The notes beneath the pieces were generated by a model. It ran no database searches and had not been told where the DNA came from. It saw only the letters and a list, made by a program, of their open reading frames with translations. The translations under genes and the position numbers were made by a program. From Allobosea sp. AAP35 (GTDB lineage: Bacteria; Pseudomonadota; Alphaproteobacteria; Rhizobiales; Beijerinckiaceae), in contig NZ_LJHQ01000067.1 of NCBI RefSeq assembly GCF_001295925.1, forward strand, positions 1 through 40,081: DNA of 40,081 nt. Direction: 5' to 3'. Below, piece after piece: positions 8,597 through 17,782 of this stretch (positions are counted from its first letter, which is position 1; every line of letters starts with the position of its first letter).

Positions 8597-8625
8597 TTGA
8601 CTTTCGCCACATTCTTCCGCTTTAA
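8597..8625 (+). promoter_or_regulatory. Putative promoter of the ffh operon
   Basis: TTGACT (8597-8602), 17 bases, then CTTTAA (8620-8625). With the preceding C this gives CTTGAC, the -35 form favoured in alphaproteobacteria. Transcription would start near 8632 and leave a leader of about 170 bases before ffh. Confidence 0.4.
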
Positions 8626-8799
8626 CCGCGCCATCCGTTTCGCCGACATCGTCGAGACCGCATCAGCCGACCGGGCCGCTCGCAGAGCATTCGAGCCCGG
8701 AGGTCAACGCCCGACAGCGCGACTGCGCCCTCGGGCGCGAAACCGTTTGGCGATGAGGCTTCGCGCTGCCGGTTCCTGAAGGCAAGCAAGCAGGTCCGC

Positions 8800-10398
8800 A
8801 TGTTCGGCACTCTCAGCGACAGGCTATCAGGCATCCTCTCGGGGCTGACCCGCAGGGGTTCGCTGACCGAGGAGGACGTCAACGCCGCGCTGCGCGAGGT
8901 GCGCAAGGCGCTGCTCGAGGCCGACGTCGCGCTCGAAGTGGTGCGCAGTTTCACCGACAAGGTCCGCGAGCGGGCCGTCGGCGCCGAGGTGCTGAAGTCT
9001 GTCACGCCCGGCCAGCAGGTCATCAAGATCGTCAACGACGCGCTGATCGATATGCTCGGCGGTGATGGCGAGGGAATCACCTTCGATGCCGTGCCACCGG
9101 TGCCGATCCTGATGGTGGGTCTGCAGGGCTCGGGCAAGACGACCTCGACGGCCAAGATCGCCAAACGCCTGACCGACCGCAACAAGAAGCGCGTCCTGAT
9201 GGCCTCGCTCGACACGCGCCGCCCGGCCGCGATGGAGCAACTCGCCATCCTCGGCAAGCAGGTCGGCGTCGAGACGCTGCCGATCGTCGCCGGTCAGTCG
9301 GCCGTGCAGATCGCGCGCCGTGCGATCGAGGCCGCTCGTCTCGGCGGCTACGACGTCGTGATGCTCGACACCGCCGGCCGCGTCACGCTCGACGATACGC
9401 TGATGGCGGAAGTCGCCGAGGTGAAGGCGGCGACCAATCCACATGAGGTGCTGCTGGTTGCCGATGCGCTGACCGGCCAGGACGCGGTCAACACCGCGCG
9501 CGCCTTCGATGTGCGCGTCGGGCTGACCGGCATCGTGCTGACCCGCATGGACGGCGACGGGCGCGGCGGCGCGGCGCTGTCGATGCGTGCCGTCACCGGC
9601 AAGCCGATCAAGCTCGTCGGCACGGGCGAGAAGATCGATGCGCTGGAGGATTTCCACCCCTCGCGCGTCGCCAACCGCATCCTGGGCATGGGCGACATCG
9701 TCGGCCTCGTCGAGCGTGCGGCGGAGACGGTCGATGCCGACAAGGCGCAGGCCCTGGCCCAGCGGCTGGCCAAGGGTCAGTTCGACCTGTCGGACATGCG
9801 CGCCCAGCTCCAGCAGATGGAGAAGATGGGCGGGCTCGGTGGCGTCATGGGCATGATGCCCGGCATGAAGCAGGCCCAGAGCCAGCTCGCGGCCTCCGGC
9901 GTCGGCGACAAGATGTTCAAGCGCATGATCGCGGCGATCGATTCGATGACGCCTGCCGAGCGCAGGAACCCCGACCTCCTCAAGAACAGCCGCAAGAAGC
10001 GCATCGCGGCGGGGTCGGGCACAACGCCGGAATCGATCAACAAGCTGCTCAAGATGCATCGCGGCATGGCCGACATGATGAAGCAGATGAGCAAGCAGAA
10101 GGGCGGGATGCTCGGCAAGCTCGGCGCGATGTTTGGCATGGGCGGCGGCGGGATGGGCGGACTTCCGGCCGGGCTCGACCCGTCGAAGATGGACCCGGCC
10201 CAACTCGCCGAACTGCAAAAGCAGATGGCCGGTGGGGGTGGAATGCCGGGTCTGCCTCCGGGCGGTTTTCCGGGCCTGCCCAAGGGCGTCACGCCGCCGG
10301 CCGGCATGATGCCGAAACTGCCCGGACTTGGCGCTCAGCCGGGCCGGAGCCTTCCGGGGCTGGGGGGCACCAACCCCTTCGGAGGCAAGAAGAAGTGA
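8800..10398 (+). CDS. ffh: Signal recognition particle protein Ffh
   Basis: GTPase that, with SRP RNA, recognises signal sequences on nascent chains and delivers ribosomes to FtsY at the inner membrane. The protein is 532 residues. It has the N-domain four-helix bundle (MFGTLSDRLSGILSG onward), then the G domain with the P-loop GLQGSGKT (107-114), DTRRPAAMEQL, DTAGR and TRMDGDGRGGAALS. The methionine-rich M domain (about 330 onward) binds RNA and signal peptides. The C-terminal tail is unusually rich in Gly, Met and Pro (repeated GGGMGGLP / GMPGLPPGG), longer than in E. coli but common in Rhizobiales. It is the first gene of the operon with two small paralogues, rpsP, rimM and trmD. Neither ftsY nor an SRP RNA gene was recognised in the window. 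Confidence 0.96.
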   Translation: MFGTLSDRLSGILSGLTRRGSLTEEDVNAALREVRKALLEADVALEVVRSFTDKVRERAVGAEVLKSVTPGQQVIKIVNDALIDMLGGDGEGITFDAVPPVPILMVGLQGSGKTTSTAKIAKRLTDRNKKRVLMASLDTRRPAAMEQLAILGKQVGVETLPIVAGQSAVQIARRAIEAARLGGYDVVMLDTAGRVTLDDTLMAEVAEVKAATNPHEVLLVADALTGQDAVNTARAFDVRVGLTGIVLTRMDGDGRGGAALSMRAVTGKPIKLVGTGEKIDALEDFHPSRVANRILGMGDIVGLVERAAETVDADKAQALAQRLAKGQFDLSDMRAQLQQMEKMGGLGGVMGMMPGMKQAQSQLAASGVGDKMFKRMIAAIDSMTPAERRNPDLLKNSRKKRIAAGSGTTPESINKLLKMHRGMADMMKQMSKQKGGMLGKLGAMFGMGGGGMGGLPAGLDPSKMDPAQLAELQKQMAGGGGMPGLPPGGFPGLPKGVTPPAGMMPKLPGLGAQPGRSLPGLGGTNPFGGKKK

Positions 10399-10658
10399 CC
10401 AAGCCCACCGAAATGCGCGTCGGCATGTTCGACGTGTTCAAGCAGGTCAAGGCCCGTCTCGACGACGCCAACCTGTCCTATGAGACGTCGTCCTATCGCG
10501 ACGACGCCTTCTCGTTCCTCGTGCATGCGCCGGGCGAATATTGGGAGATCGACGTGCTCGAAGACGGCTCGATCGATCTCGAGATCTTCACCTCGACGGG
10601 CATGAAGGACGACCCCTGGGCTGCGATCGACCAGCTGGTCGACGACAACAAGGCGTGA
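10395..10658 (+). CDS. Small conserved hypothetical protein, first of a tandem pair
   Basis: An 87-residue acidic protein of unknown function. The GTG at 10395 overlaps the ffh stop (GTGA) and has GGAGG at 10381-10385 nine bases before it, which supports this start; in-frame ATGs at 10413 and 10425 are alternatives. The middle, YRDDAFSF...PGEYWEIDVLEDGSIDLEIF, matches the next gene closely (YRDDAISI...PGEKWEIDVCEDGSVDFEVF): about 24 identical positions in the central 37. The two are therefore tandem duplicates. Predicted structure is a small alpha/beta sheet domain. Placement inside an SRP/ribosome operon suggests co-expression, not a proven role. Confidence 0.75.
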   Translation: MTKPTEMRVGMFDVFKQVKARLDDANLSYETSSYRDDAFSFLVHAPGEYWEIDVLEDGSIDLEIFTSTGMKDDPWAAIDQLVDDNKA

Positions 10659-10666
10659 ACGACATC

Positions 10667-10927
10667 ATGAGTTTCAGTGCCGCCGAGATGCTGGCGAAGA
10701 TCTGGTCGATCCAGCAGGCCTTGGAAGATGCGGGCATCGATCATTCGCCCACGATCTACCGGGACGACGCGATTTCGATCGTGGCGAACCCGCCCGGCGA
10801 GAAGTGGGAGATCGATGTCTGTGAAGACGGAAGCGTGGACTTCGAGGTGTTCAAGTCGACGTCGATGCAAGGAGAGGCGGAGCTGCATGCGGCGATCGCC
10901 ACAGTGAAAACCGAAAACGAAGCTTAA
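10667..10927 (+). CDS. Small conserved hypothetical protein, second of a tandem pair
   Basis: An 86-residue protein starting MSFSAAEMLAKIWSIQQ at 10667, eight bases after the preceding stop. The open frame extends upstream, but that part lies inside the first paralogue in another phase and is not real. An N-terminal helix is followed by the shared YRDDA / PGExWEIDVxEDGSxDxExF core, then a helix (AELHAAIATVKTENE). It differs from its partner by a unique cysteine in EIDVCEDG. It lies 15 bases before rpsP, so it is surely co-transcribed. I do not recognise a function. Confidence 0.75.
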   Translation: MSFSAAEMLAKIWSIQQALEDAGIDHSPTIYRDDAISIVANPPGEKWEIDVCEDGSVDFEVFKSTSMQGEAELHAAIATVKTENEA

Positions 10928-10942
10928 AAAGGAAGAACGAGA

Positions 10943-11308
10943 ATGTCCCTCAAGATCCGCCTGACCCGTGGCGGCGCCAAGAAGCGCCCTTACTACCGCA
11001 TCGTCGTTGCCGATGCGCGCGCGCCGCGCGATGGCCGCTTCATCGAGAAGATCGGCTCCTATGATCCGATGAAGGCGAAGGATTCGCCCGAGCGCGTCGT
11101 TCTCGATATCGAGAAGGCCAAGGACTGGCTCGCCAAGGGCGCCCAGCCGACCGACCGCGTGCTGCGCTTCCTCGACGCCGCCGGCATCGCCAAGCGTCCC
11201 GTGCGCAACAACCCCAACAAGGCTGTTCCCGGCGAGAAGGCCAAGGAGCGCGCCGAGAAGAACGCCGCCAAGTCCGCGGCTCCGGCTGAAGCCGCAGCCG
11301 AAGCGTGA
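10943..11308 (+). CDS. rpsP: 30S ribosomal protein S16
   Basis: Small-subunit ribosomal protein needed for 30S assembly. The N-terminal [33 protein letters not shown] region is diagnostic of S16, followed by GSYDP, and [16 protein letters not shown]. The protein is 121 residues; the last 35 or so are an Ala/Lys/Glu-rich tail ([23 protein letters not shown]), a common extension in alphaproteobacteria. AAGGAAG precedes the start. It sits in the usual order ffh ... rpsP-rimM-trmD. Confidence 0.97.
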   Translation: MSLKIRLTRGGAKKRPYYRIVVADARAPRDGRFIEKIGSYDPMKAKDSPERVVLDIEKAKDWLAKGAQPTDRVLRFLDAAGIAKRPVRNNPNKAVPGEKAKERAEKNAAKSAAPAEAAAEA

Positions 11309-11335
11309 TGTGCGCCTGGGCTCGCGATGCAGGCC

Positions 11336-11426
11336 GTCATGGTCGGGCTTGTCCCGACCATCCACGTCTTCGCTTGGCGAGACCCGGGTCTAAGACGTGG
11401 ATGCTCGCCACAAAGGCGAGCATGAC
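11336..11426. repeat. Palindromic dispersed repeat A (GTCAT...ATGAC type)
   Basis: Lies between rpsP and rimM. It has three nested hairpins: GGTCGGG/CCCGACC (11341-11360), CCACGTCTT at 11362-11370 with its complement at 11392-11400, and ATGCTCGCC/GGCGAGCAT (11401-11423). It begins with GTCAT and ends with ATGAC like the other copies in this window. It could attenuate or stabilise the mRNA inside the operon. Confidence 0.75.
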
Positions 11427-11458
11427 GGTACAGACTGCCGTCGTGTCGGTGACGTGCC

Positions 11459-11986
11459 ATGGCTGCTGACGACAAGCTCGTCCTGCTCGGCGTCATCGGC
11501 GCCGCGCATGGCATCAAGGGCGAGGTCCGGATCAAGGCCTTCACCGGCGATCCGTTGGCGATCGCCGAATACGGCCCCCTGACCGACGACAAGGGGCGGC
11601 GCTTCGAGATCGCCGAGATCCGCCCGGCCAAGGAGGTCGTGGTCGCTCGACTCAAGGGCATCACCAGCCGCGAGGCGGCCGAAAGCCTCAACGGCGTCAA
11701 TCTCTTCGTCGCGCGTGACAAGATTCCGGCGCCCGAGGACGAGGACGAATTCCTGCAGGCCGATCTGATCGGCTGTGCGGTGGTCGGCCCCGACGGCGCG
11801 GTCCTGGGCACGGTGACCACCGTCGCCAATTACGGCGCCGGCGATTTGCTCGACATTCTGCTGCCGGATGGTCGCTCGGTGCTGATGCCCTTCACCAAGG
11901 CCTTCGCGCCGCGCATCGACATCGCTGCGCGACGGATCGAGGCGGTTCCGCCCGAGGGGCTGTTCGAGGCCGATGATGAGGAATGA
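11459..11986 (+). CDS. rimM: Ribosome maturation factor RimM
   Basis: Assists assembly of the 30S head around S19 and 16S rRNA processing. The protein is 175 residues. The N-terminal beta-barrel carries LLGVIGAAHGIKGEVRIKAFT, the RimM signature; the C-terminal PRC-barrel contains GTVTTVANYGAGDLLDILLPDG and VLMPFTKAFAPRIDI. It is separated from rpsP by repeat A. Its 3' end overlaps the HAD gene by 14 bases, implying coupled translation. Confidence 0.95.
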   Translation: MAADDKLVLLGVIGAAHGIKGEVRIKAFTGDPLAIAEYGPLTDDKGRRFEIAEIRPAKEVVVARLKGITSREAAESLNGVNLFVARDKIPAPEDEDEFLQADLIGCAVVGPDGAVLGTVTTVANYGAGDLLDILLPDGRSVLMPFTKAFAPRIDIAARRIEAVPPEGLFEADDEE

Positions 11987-12647
11987 TACGCCTGCGGGCG
12001 CGCTGATCTTCGACATGGACGGCACCATCGTCGACAATATGCGCTTCCACGAGGACGCCTGGGGCAAGCTGCTGACCTCCCATGGTCTGCCCTTCGACGC
12101 CGATGACTTCTTCCAGCGCACGGCGGGCATGGCGGTCGGAGAGATCATCGCGCCATTGTTTCCGCAGGCGACGCCGGCCGAGGTCATCGCACTGGGCGAG
12201 GCGAAGGAGGTGTTCTATCGCGACGCCTATCGCGGCCATGTCGAGGCTCTTCCGGGCCTGCTGCCGCTGATCGCGCGGGCGGCAAGCTGCGGCGTGCCGA
12301 TGGCGGTGGCTTCGGCCGCGCCGCCGGAGAACATCGCTCTGGTGCTCGACACGCTCGGTCTGCGCCCGCATTTCGCCACGGTGATCTCGCCTTCGCAGGG
12401 GTTTCGCGGCAAGCCGCATCCCGACATGTTCATCGAGGCGGCGCGCCGGATGGCTGTCGCGCCCGAGGCCTGCCTCGTCTTCGAGGATGCGCCCAACGGC
12501 ATCGAGGCGGCGCGCCGCGCCGGCATGCGCGCCGTGGCGATGCTGACCATGCTCGGCGCGGACGCGTTTGCGGCTTACGACAACGTCATCGCCAGCGCGG
12601 CCGATTTCAACGCGCTGGACCGCCTGCCGGCCCTGCGCTTCGGTTAG
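11973..12647 (+). CDS. HAD-superfamily phosphatase (beta-phosphoglucomutase-like)
   Basis: A 224-residue cytosolic HAD hydrolase. Motif I is FDMDGTIVDN, with the nucleophile and acid/base aspartates; motif II is VASAAP; motif III the lysine in RGKPHPDMF; motif IV FEDAPNGIEAARRAGM. The helical cap between motifs I and II (about residues 25-90) is of the C1 type seen in beta-phosphoglucomutases and small sugar-phosphate phosphatases. The substrate is unknown. It starts inside the rimM end (ATG at 11973 or 11976) in a different frame. Its presence between rimM and trmD is an insertion into the usual order. Confidence 0.88.
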   Translation: MMRNDTPAGALIFDMDGTIVDNMRFHEDAWGKLLTSHGLPFDADDFFQRTAGMAVGEIIAPLFPQATPAEVIALGEAKEVFYRDAYRGHVEALPGLLPLIARAASCGVPMAVASAAPPENIALVLDTLGLRPHFATVISPSQGFRGKPHPDMFIEAARRMAVAPEACLVFEDAPNGIEAARRAGMRAVAMLTMLGADAFAAYDNVIASAADFNALDRLPALRFG

Positions 12648-12670
12648 GGGCGAATTCGCTTCGGTTTTTC

Positions 12671-12781
12671 GCGTCGTCATCCCGGACAAGCGGCGTCAGC
12701 CGCGCCGATCCGGGAACCATTCCGGAACGGTTCAGGCATGGATCCCGGGTCTGCGCTGCGCTCCGCCCGGGATGACGACGC
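12671..12781. repeat. Palindromic dispersed repeat B
   Basis: GCGTCGTCATCCCGG (12671-12685) is perfectly complemented at 12767-12781. The interior holds further short inverted segments around GGATCCCGGG. It belongs to the GTCAT...ATGAC group and lies between the HAD gene and trmD. Confidence 0.75.
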
Positions 12782-12812
12782 GTTTCCAGTTTTAGTCCGG
12801 TAAGGTCCCTCC

Positions 12813-13508
12813 ATGCCGTTCCGCGCCTCCATCCTCACACTCTACCCGGAGATGTTTCCCGGTCCGCTCGGCGTGTCGCTGGCCGGTGAAGCGCTGCGGC
12901 GGGGCTTGTGGTCGCTGGAGGCGCACCAGATCCGCGACCATGGCATCGGCCGGCATCGCAATGTCGACGACAACCCGGCCGGGGGCGGCGCCGGCATGGT
13001 GCTGCGCTGCGACGTGCTGGGCGCAGCGATCGATGCCGCCGTTCCCGCCGGGGACACGCGCCCGCGCCTGCTGATGTCGCCGCGCGGGCGGCCGCTGACG
13101 CAAGCCCAGGTGCGCGGCTGGGTAGCGGGCGAGGGCGTCGTCATCGTCTGCGGGCGCTTCGAGGGCGTCGATGAGCGCGTGATCGAGGGGCGCGGGCTGA
13201 CCGAGGTTTCGATCGGCGACTACATCCTCTCGGGCGGCGAGATGGCGGCGCTCGTCCTGCTCGACGCCTGCGTGCGGCTGATCCCCGGCGTGATGGGCAA
13301 GGAATTGTCCGGCCAGGACGAGAGCTTCGAGAATGGCCTGCTCGAATATCCGCACTACACGCGGCCGCGCGAATGGGAGGGCAGGGGCCTGCCCGAGGCG
13401 CTGCTCTCGGGCGACCATGCCCGCATCGCGAAATGGCGGCGGGCGGAAGCCGAGCGGATCACGCGCGAGCGGCGCCCGGATCTCTTGAAGGACCGGAGCG
13501 AACGCTGA
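12813..13508 (+). CDS. trmD: tRNA (guanine37-N1)-methyltransferase
   Basis: Methylates G37 next to the anticodon of tRNAs reading CNN and some GGN codons, preventing +1 frameshifts. It is a SPOUT-class enzyme with a trefoil knot. The protein is 231 residues: [20 protein letters not shown], the [12 protein letters not shown] segment, [24 protein letters not shown] and the knot motif [17 protein letters not shown] that binds SAM. It is the last gene of the ffh operon here. In most relatives rplS follows trmD; it does not here, and repeat C and convergent genes come next. Confidence 0.96.
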   Translation: MPFRASILTLYPEMFPGPLGVSLAGEALRRGLWSLEAHQIRDHGIGRHRNVDDNPAGGGAGMVLRCDVLGAAIDAAVPAGDTRPRLLMSPRGRPLTQAQVRGWVAGEGVVIVCGRFEGVDERVIEGRGLTEVSIGDYILSGGEMAALVLLDACVRLIPGVMGKELSGQDESFENGLLEYPHYTRPREWEGRGLPEALLSGDHARIAKWRRAEAERITRERRPDLLKDRSER

Positions 13509-13517
13509 CCCGCACAC

Positions 13518-13620
13518 GTCATTCTCGGGCGAAGCGCAGCGCAGACCCGAGAATCTCATGCCGGAAAAGGGCACTGGTTCGAACGCGGCCTGAGATGCTC
13601 GGGTCAAGCCCGAGCATGAC
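13518..13620. repeat. Palindromic dispersed repeat C
   Basis: Two hairpins: ATTCTCGGG (13521-13529) with CCCGAGAAT (13546-13554), and ATGCTCGGG (13595-13603) with CCCGAGCAT (13609-13617), ended by GTCAT and ATGAC. It lies between the convergent ends of trmD and the rhodanese-like gene, where it may act as a two-way transcript end. It is the inverted orientation of repeat E. Confidence 0.8.
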
Positions 13621-13625
13621 GGCGC

Positions 13626-14015
13626 TCACGGATAAGCCACCACCGGCAGCTTCTGCTCCAGCCACCCACCCGGCCCCAGCATCCCGCCGCGCACTGCCAG
13701 GATGTCGCGGAAGCCGCGCCCGGCGAGCTTGGTGCGGATCGAGGCGCTCAAGCCGCCGCTGCGATCGATCAGGGCGATGCGCTTACGCGGATGATCGAGC
13801 CGCTGGCCCGCCAGCCTGACCTCGAAGGCGGGCGTCTCGACGTCGAGCGCGATCGCGCCCTGGGGGATGCCGGTGTCGCGCCATTCCTCGGGCGTGCGAA
13901 TGTCGAGGAGGAGGAGGGTGCCGGTGCGGGCGGCGTCATAGGCCTCGCGCGCCGACAGGGAAGTGGTTTGTGCAACCGCCCCGCCCGGAAACCAGACGAG
14001 CGCCGCTGCCAGCAT
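13626..14015 (-). CDS. Exported rhodanese-fold protein lacking the catalytic cysteine
   Basis: A protein of about 129 residues with a hydrophobic leader (MLAAALVWFPGGAVAQ) and a single rhodanese domain: LLLDIRTPEEWRDTGIPQGAIALDV, then the active loop ALIDRSGGLSAS and AVRGGMLGPGGW. In active rhodaneses the loop begins with cysteine (CRSGxRS); here residue 84 is aspartate, so sulfurtransfer is unlikely and a binding role is inferred. The start is uncertain: an ATG lies at 14015, but an in-frame VNRRL just before it, with no ATG or GTG, would make a better charged leader (TTG at 14018 is possible). The frame runs on through repeat D to 14123. Confidence 0.75.
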   Translation of the reverse strand: MLAAALVWFPGGAVAQTTSLSAREAYDAARTGTLLLLDIRTPEEWRDTGIPQGAIALDVETPAFEVRLAGQRLDHPRKRIALIDRSGGLSASIRTKLAGRGFRDILAVRGGMLGPGGWLEQKLPVVAYP

Positions 14016-14040
14016 CAAGCGGCGGTTGACTTGAATTACC

Positions 14041-14129
14041 CCGTCATTGCGAGGAGCGTCAGCGACGAAGCAATCCAGGAGCCGTTGTGCAAGACCCTCT
14101 GGATTGCTTCGCTGCGCTCGCAATGACGG
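14041..14129. repeat. Palindromic dispersed repeat D (CGTCATTGCGAG type)
   Basis: CCGTCATTGCGAG (14041-14053) is complemented exactly at 14117-14129, and GAAGCAATCCAG (14067-14078) at 14099-14110. This is a widespread intergenic palindrome class in alphaproteobacteria. It sits between the rhodanese-like gene and the aminotransferase, both on the minus strand. Confidence 0.85.
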
Positions 14130-14135
14130 GCCCGA

Positions 14136-15401
<1,266 letters not shown>

Positions 15402-15562
15402 TCAAGAGCCGGCATCGCAAGCCAGAGTGCTTGATCATTGCCAGCAACGCGCTGAATTCCAAGGGGGAGGGCGGGCGTATCGACGCTGGCCGGAAACGTG
15501 CATGATCCCGCAGACAGGCTGGGGGGCCACCATCATCAGCGCGGATTGCCCGCGCGGAAGGC

Positions 15563-16375
15563 ATGTTCGTGAAACTCAGGATCGGCTACGAACTCGACTA
15601 TTACTTTCCGCAGCCCACGCCGCTGATCTTGATGCTGAACGTGCATTTCAGCCGGGTGTCGGACCTCGAAACGCCCGATTACATCCGTGTCAGCCCGTCC
15701 GTTCCGATCAGCGCCTATCGCGACGGTTTCGGCAACTGGTGCACGCGGCTTCTGGCCCCGCCAGGCGCGATGAAGATCACGGCCGATGCGGTCATCCATG
15801 ACAGCGGGCTGCCCGAGCGCTTCAACCGCGAAGCGGGGCAGGTGGCTGTCGAAAACCTGCCCGAGGAATGCATCGTCTTTCTGCTGGCCAGCCGCTATTG
15901 CGACAGCGACCGCCTGCTCGATCTCGCCTGGCAGTTGTTTGGGCATACGCAGCCCGGCGCCCCGCGGGTCCAGGCGATCTGCGACTTCGTCCACCAGCGC
16001 ATCGCCTTCAACTACAACGATGCCAGCGTCACTCGCGCGGCCTCCGACGCCTATCACGAGGGCCGGGGCGTCTGCCGCGACTATGCCCATCTGGCGGTCG
16101 CGTTCTGCCGGGCGATGAACATTCCGGCGCGCTACTGCACCTGCTATCTCGGCGATGTCGGCACGCCGCCGCCCTATCCGCCGGGCGATTTCGCGGCGTC
16201 CTTCGAGGCCTATCTCGAGGGCGGCTGGCAGATGTTCGACCCGCGCAACAATGTGCCCCGGATCGGCCGGGTGCTGATCGCGCATGGGCGAGACGCAGCC
16301 GACGTTGCGATCGCCACCACCTTCGGGCCCAACACGCTGACAGGGTTCAAGGTCTGGACCGACGAGGTGACGTGA
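15563..16375 (+). CDS. Transglutaminase-like domain protein
   Basis: A 270-residue protein without signal peptide. The N-terminal half is the bacterial transglutaminase N-domain (IGYELDYYFPQPTPLILML). The core has the nucleophile C171 in GRGVCRDYAHLAVAFCRAMNIPARY and the aspartate in WQMFDPRNNVPRIGRV. The usual HAW histidine is replaced in DFAASFEAYL, which I read as a subfamily trait, so the activity (protease, amidase or none) is open. A GTG at 15569 has better spacing from GGAAGG (15556-15561) than the ATG at 15563 and may be the true start. It is divergent from the aminotransferase. Confidence 0.87.
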   Translation: MFVKLRIGYELDYYFPQPTPLILMLNVHFSRVSDLETPDYIRVSPSVPISAYRDGFGNWCTRLLAPPGAMKITADAVIHDSGLPERFNREAGQVAVENLPEECIVFLLASRYCDSDRLLDLAWQLFGHTQPGAPRVQAICDFVHQRIAFNYNDASVTRAASDAYHEGRGVCRDYAHLAVAFCRAMNIPARYCTCYLGDVGTPPPYPPGDFAASFEAYLEGGWQMFDPRNNVPRIGRVLIAHGRDAADVAIATTFGPNTLTGFKVWTDEVT

Positions 16376-16520
16376 GGGGGGCGACGCTGCGGCGCTGCCG
16401 ATCCGGACGGGCGCTGCCGGGCCCGCCGGCCATGTGTTGAGGCGTCATCCTGGGCGACCGTCGTCATCCAGAATGGCGATGCGCTTGTGGTCATAGCGTC
16501 GGCTGCCGGGCCGACCGCTG

Positions 16521-16742
16521 TCAGTCGCGAAACAGCCGTGCCGCGTCGGGCTTCTTGGCGCGCAGCGGCGTCTTGCGGGTCATGCCCTTGCCCTTGGCCG
16601 CGGGCTCCTCAGGGACGGCTGCGCCATCCTCGTCGGGCTCGGGCGCCGGGGGGGTGACGCCGGCGGGCTTGGCCACAGGCTTTTCGGCCTTCTCGGCGAC
16701 CTTGGCCTGCTCGGCGGGGTCGATCGTCTTGAAGCGAATCAT
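16521..16742 (-). CDS. Small lysine/proline-rich hypothetical protein
   Basis: A 73-residue, low-complexity protein: MIRFKTIDPAEQAKVAEKAEK, a Pro/Glu/Ala-rich middle and a basic end (GMTRKTPLRAKKPDAARLFRD). No known domain and probably disordered. Its ATG overlaps the stop of the upstream gene by four bases (ATGA), which argues that both are real and translated together. Function unknown. Confidence 0.55.
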   Translation of the reverse strand: MIRFKTIDPAEQAKVAEKAEKPVAKPAGVTPPAPEPDEDGAAVPEEPAAKGKGMTRKTPLRAKKPDAARLFRD

Positions 16743-16867
16743 TTCTTTTTCGGCCCCGCTGCCTTGGCGACGACAGCCGCGAAGGTCGAAGGCGCGGCGG
16801 CCGTGACCTTCGGCTTGTCCTTCTTCGGCTTCTTGGCTTCGCGGTTGCTGCGCTGTTCCTTGGCCAT
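16739..16867 (-). CDS. Very small basic hypothetical protein
   Basis: A 42-residue protein starting MAKEQRSNREAKKPKKDKPK, ending AKAAGPKKK. It is strongly basic and probably disordered; such proteins can bind nucleic acids, but nothing here proves that. The start at 16867 has AAGGA about ten bases upstream; an ATG at 16876 is directly against that site and less likely. It overlaps the next gene by four bases. A perfect palindrome at 16911-16925 lies about 45 bases upstream. Confidence 0.55.
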   Translation of the reverse strand: MAKEQRSNREAKKPKKDKPKVTAAAPSTFAAVVAKAAGPKKK

Positions 16868-17175
16868 GGTCGGCATTCCTTTGCGGTCGAACGGCGCGGG
16901 GTTGCGCTGGTGTGTCCGTGACACATCGTCAGGTGCTGCCTCGATCGCAAGGGGCACTCATGCGAGGCATCATCCGGGACGACATGCAATCCGCCGCGGC
17001 CGGCCCGGCGGCTGCCGGGTCTCGTCGTGTCGAAGCAGAGCGACAGCCTAGGGCAGAGCGTGCGCCGGCGCACGTGGTTTCTTGAATGCTTTGGTGTCGC
17101 AACGCGGCTTCGATCGCATGGGCGGCGATCTTGCCGCTTGCGCGCAGTGCGCGACCCTGCGATGCGCTCTTTGCC
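16868..17175. other. Intergenic region between divergent genes
   Basis: 308 bases with no supportable gene. It contains the palindrome at 16911-16925. The open frames that cross it are extensions of the two flanking genes upstream of their likely starts. Nothing else was recognised. Confidence 0.5.
16911..16925. promoter_or_regulatory. Perfect 15-bp palindrome, candidate operator
   Basis: TGTGTC-CGT-GACACA, 6-bp arms around 3 bases, about 45-60 bases upstream of the basic-protein gene on the minus strand. It suits a dimeric repressor. No matching regulator gene is adjacent. Confidence 0.4.
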
Positions 17176-17655
17176 ATGGATGATCTCCAACCGATCGCGA
17201 TCTATGTCGATGCCGATGCCTGCCCGGTGAAGTCGGAGATCTTCAAGGTCGCCGAGCGCCACGGCCTGCGAGTCTTCGTCGTCGCCAACAGCTACATGAT
17301 GCTGCCGCGCGAGCCCTGGATCGAGCGCGTCGTGGTGACGGACGGGTTCGATGCCGCCGACGACTGGATCGCGGAGCGCGTCGCGCGCGGGTCGATCGTG
17401 ATCACATCGGACATCCCGCTGGCCGATCGCTGCATCAAGGCCGGTGCCGAGGTGATCGGCCCGACCGGCAAACCCTTCACCGAGGCCTCGATCGGCATGG
17501 CGCTGGCGACGCGCGACATGATGGAGGATCTGCGCGCAATGGGGACGGCGACCGGCGGACCGAAGCCGTTCTCGCCCAGGGATCGCTCCGCTTTCCTGCA
17601 GGCGCTCGATCTCGCGATCCAGCGGTTGAAGCGGGCAGGGTTCACAGCCGGCTGA
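17176..17655 (+). CDS. YaiI/YqxD family protein (DUF188)
   Basis: A 159-residue cytosolic protein of the UPF0178 family, related to PIN/NYN nuclease folds by its acidic pocket. Signatures: [73 protein letters not shown]. Length is typical. No biochemical role is firmly established for the family. The start at 17176 ([16 protein letters not shown]) is chosen by family alignment; the frame is open from 17086. Confidence 0.88.
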   Translation: MDDLQPIAIYVDADACPVKSEIFKVAERHGLRVFVVANSYMMLPREPWIERVVVTDGFDAADDWIAERVARGSIVITSDIPLADRCIKAGAEVIGPTGKPFTEASIGMALATRDMMEDLRAMGTATGGPKPFSPRDRSAFLQALDLAIQRLKRAGFTAG

Positions 17656-17782
17656 GCAGCCGCCTAGGTGGTTGATTTCGTGGCCGCTTCATCCGGAAGC
17701 GGCATTTCCCTTCCGCGATCGATGCTCTAAAGCTGCGATCAAGCCTGTGATCAATCGGGCCGCCCGGGAGGAAGTTTCAACC

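Noticed and set aside
8827..10218. 463-codon minus-strand open frame opposite ffh
   Set aside because: Antisense shadow of a clear ffh gene with no family similarity.
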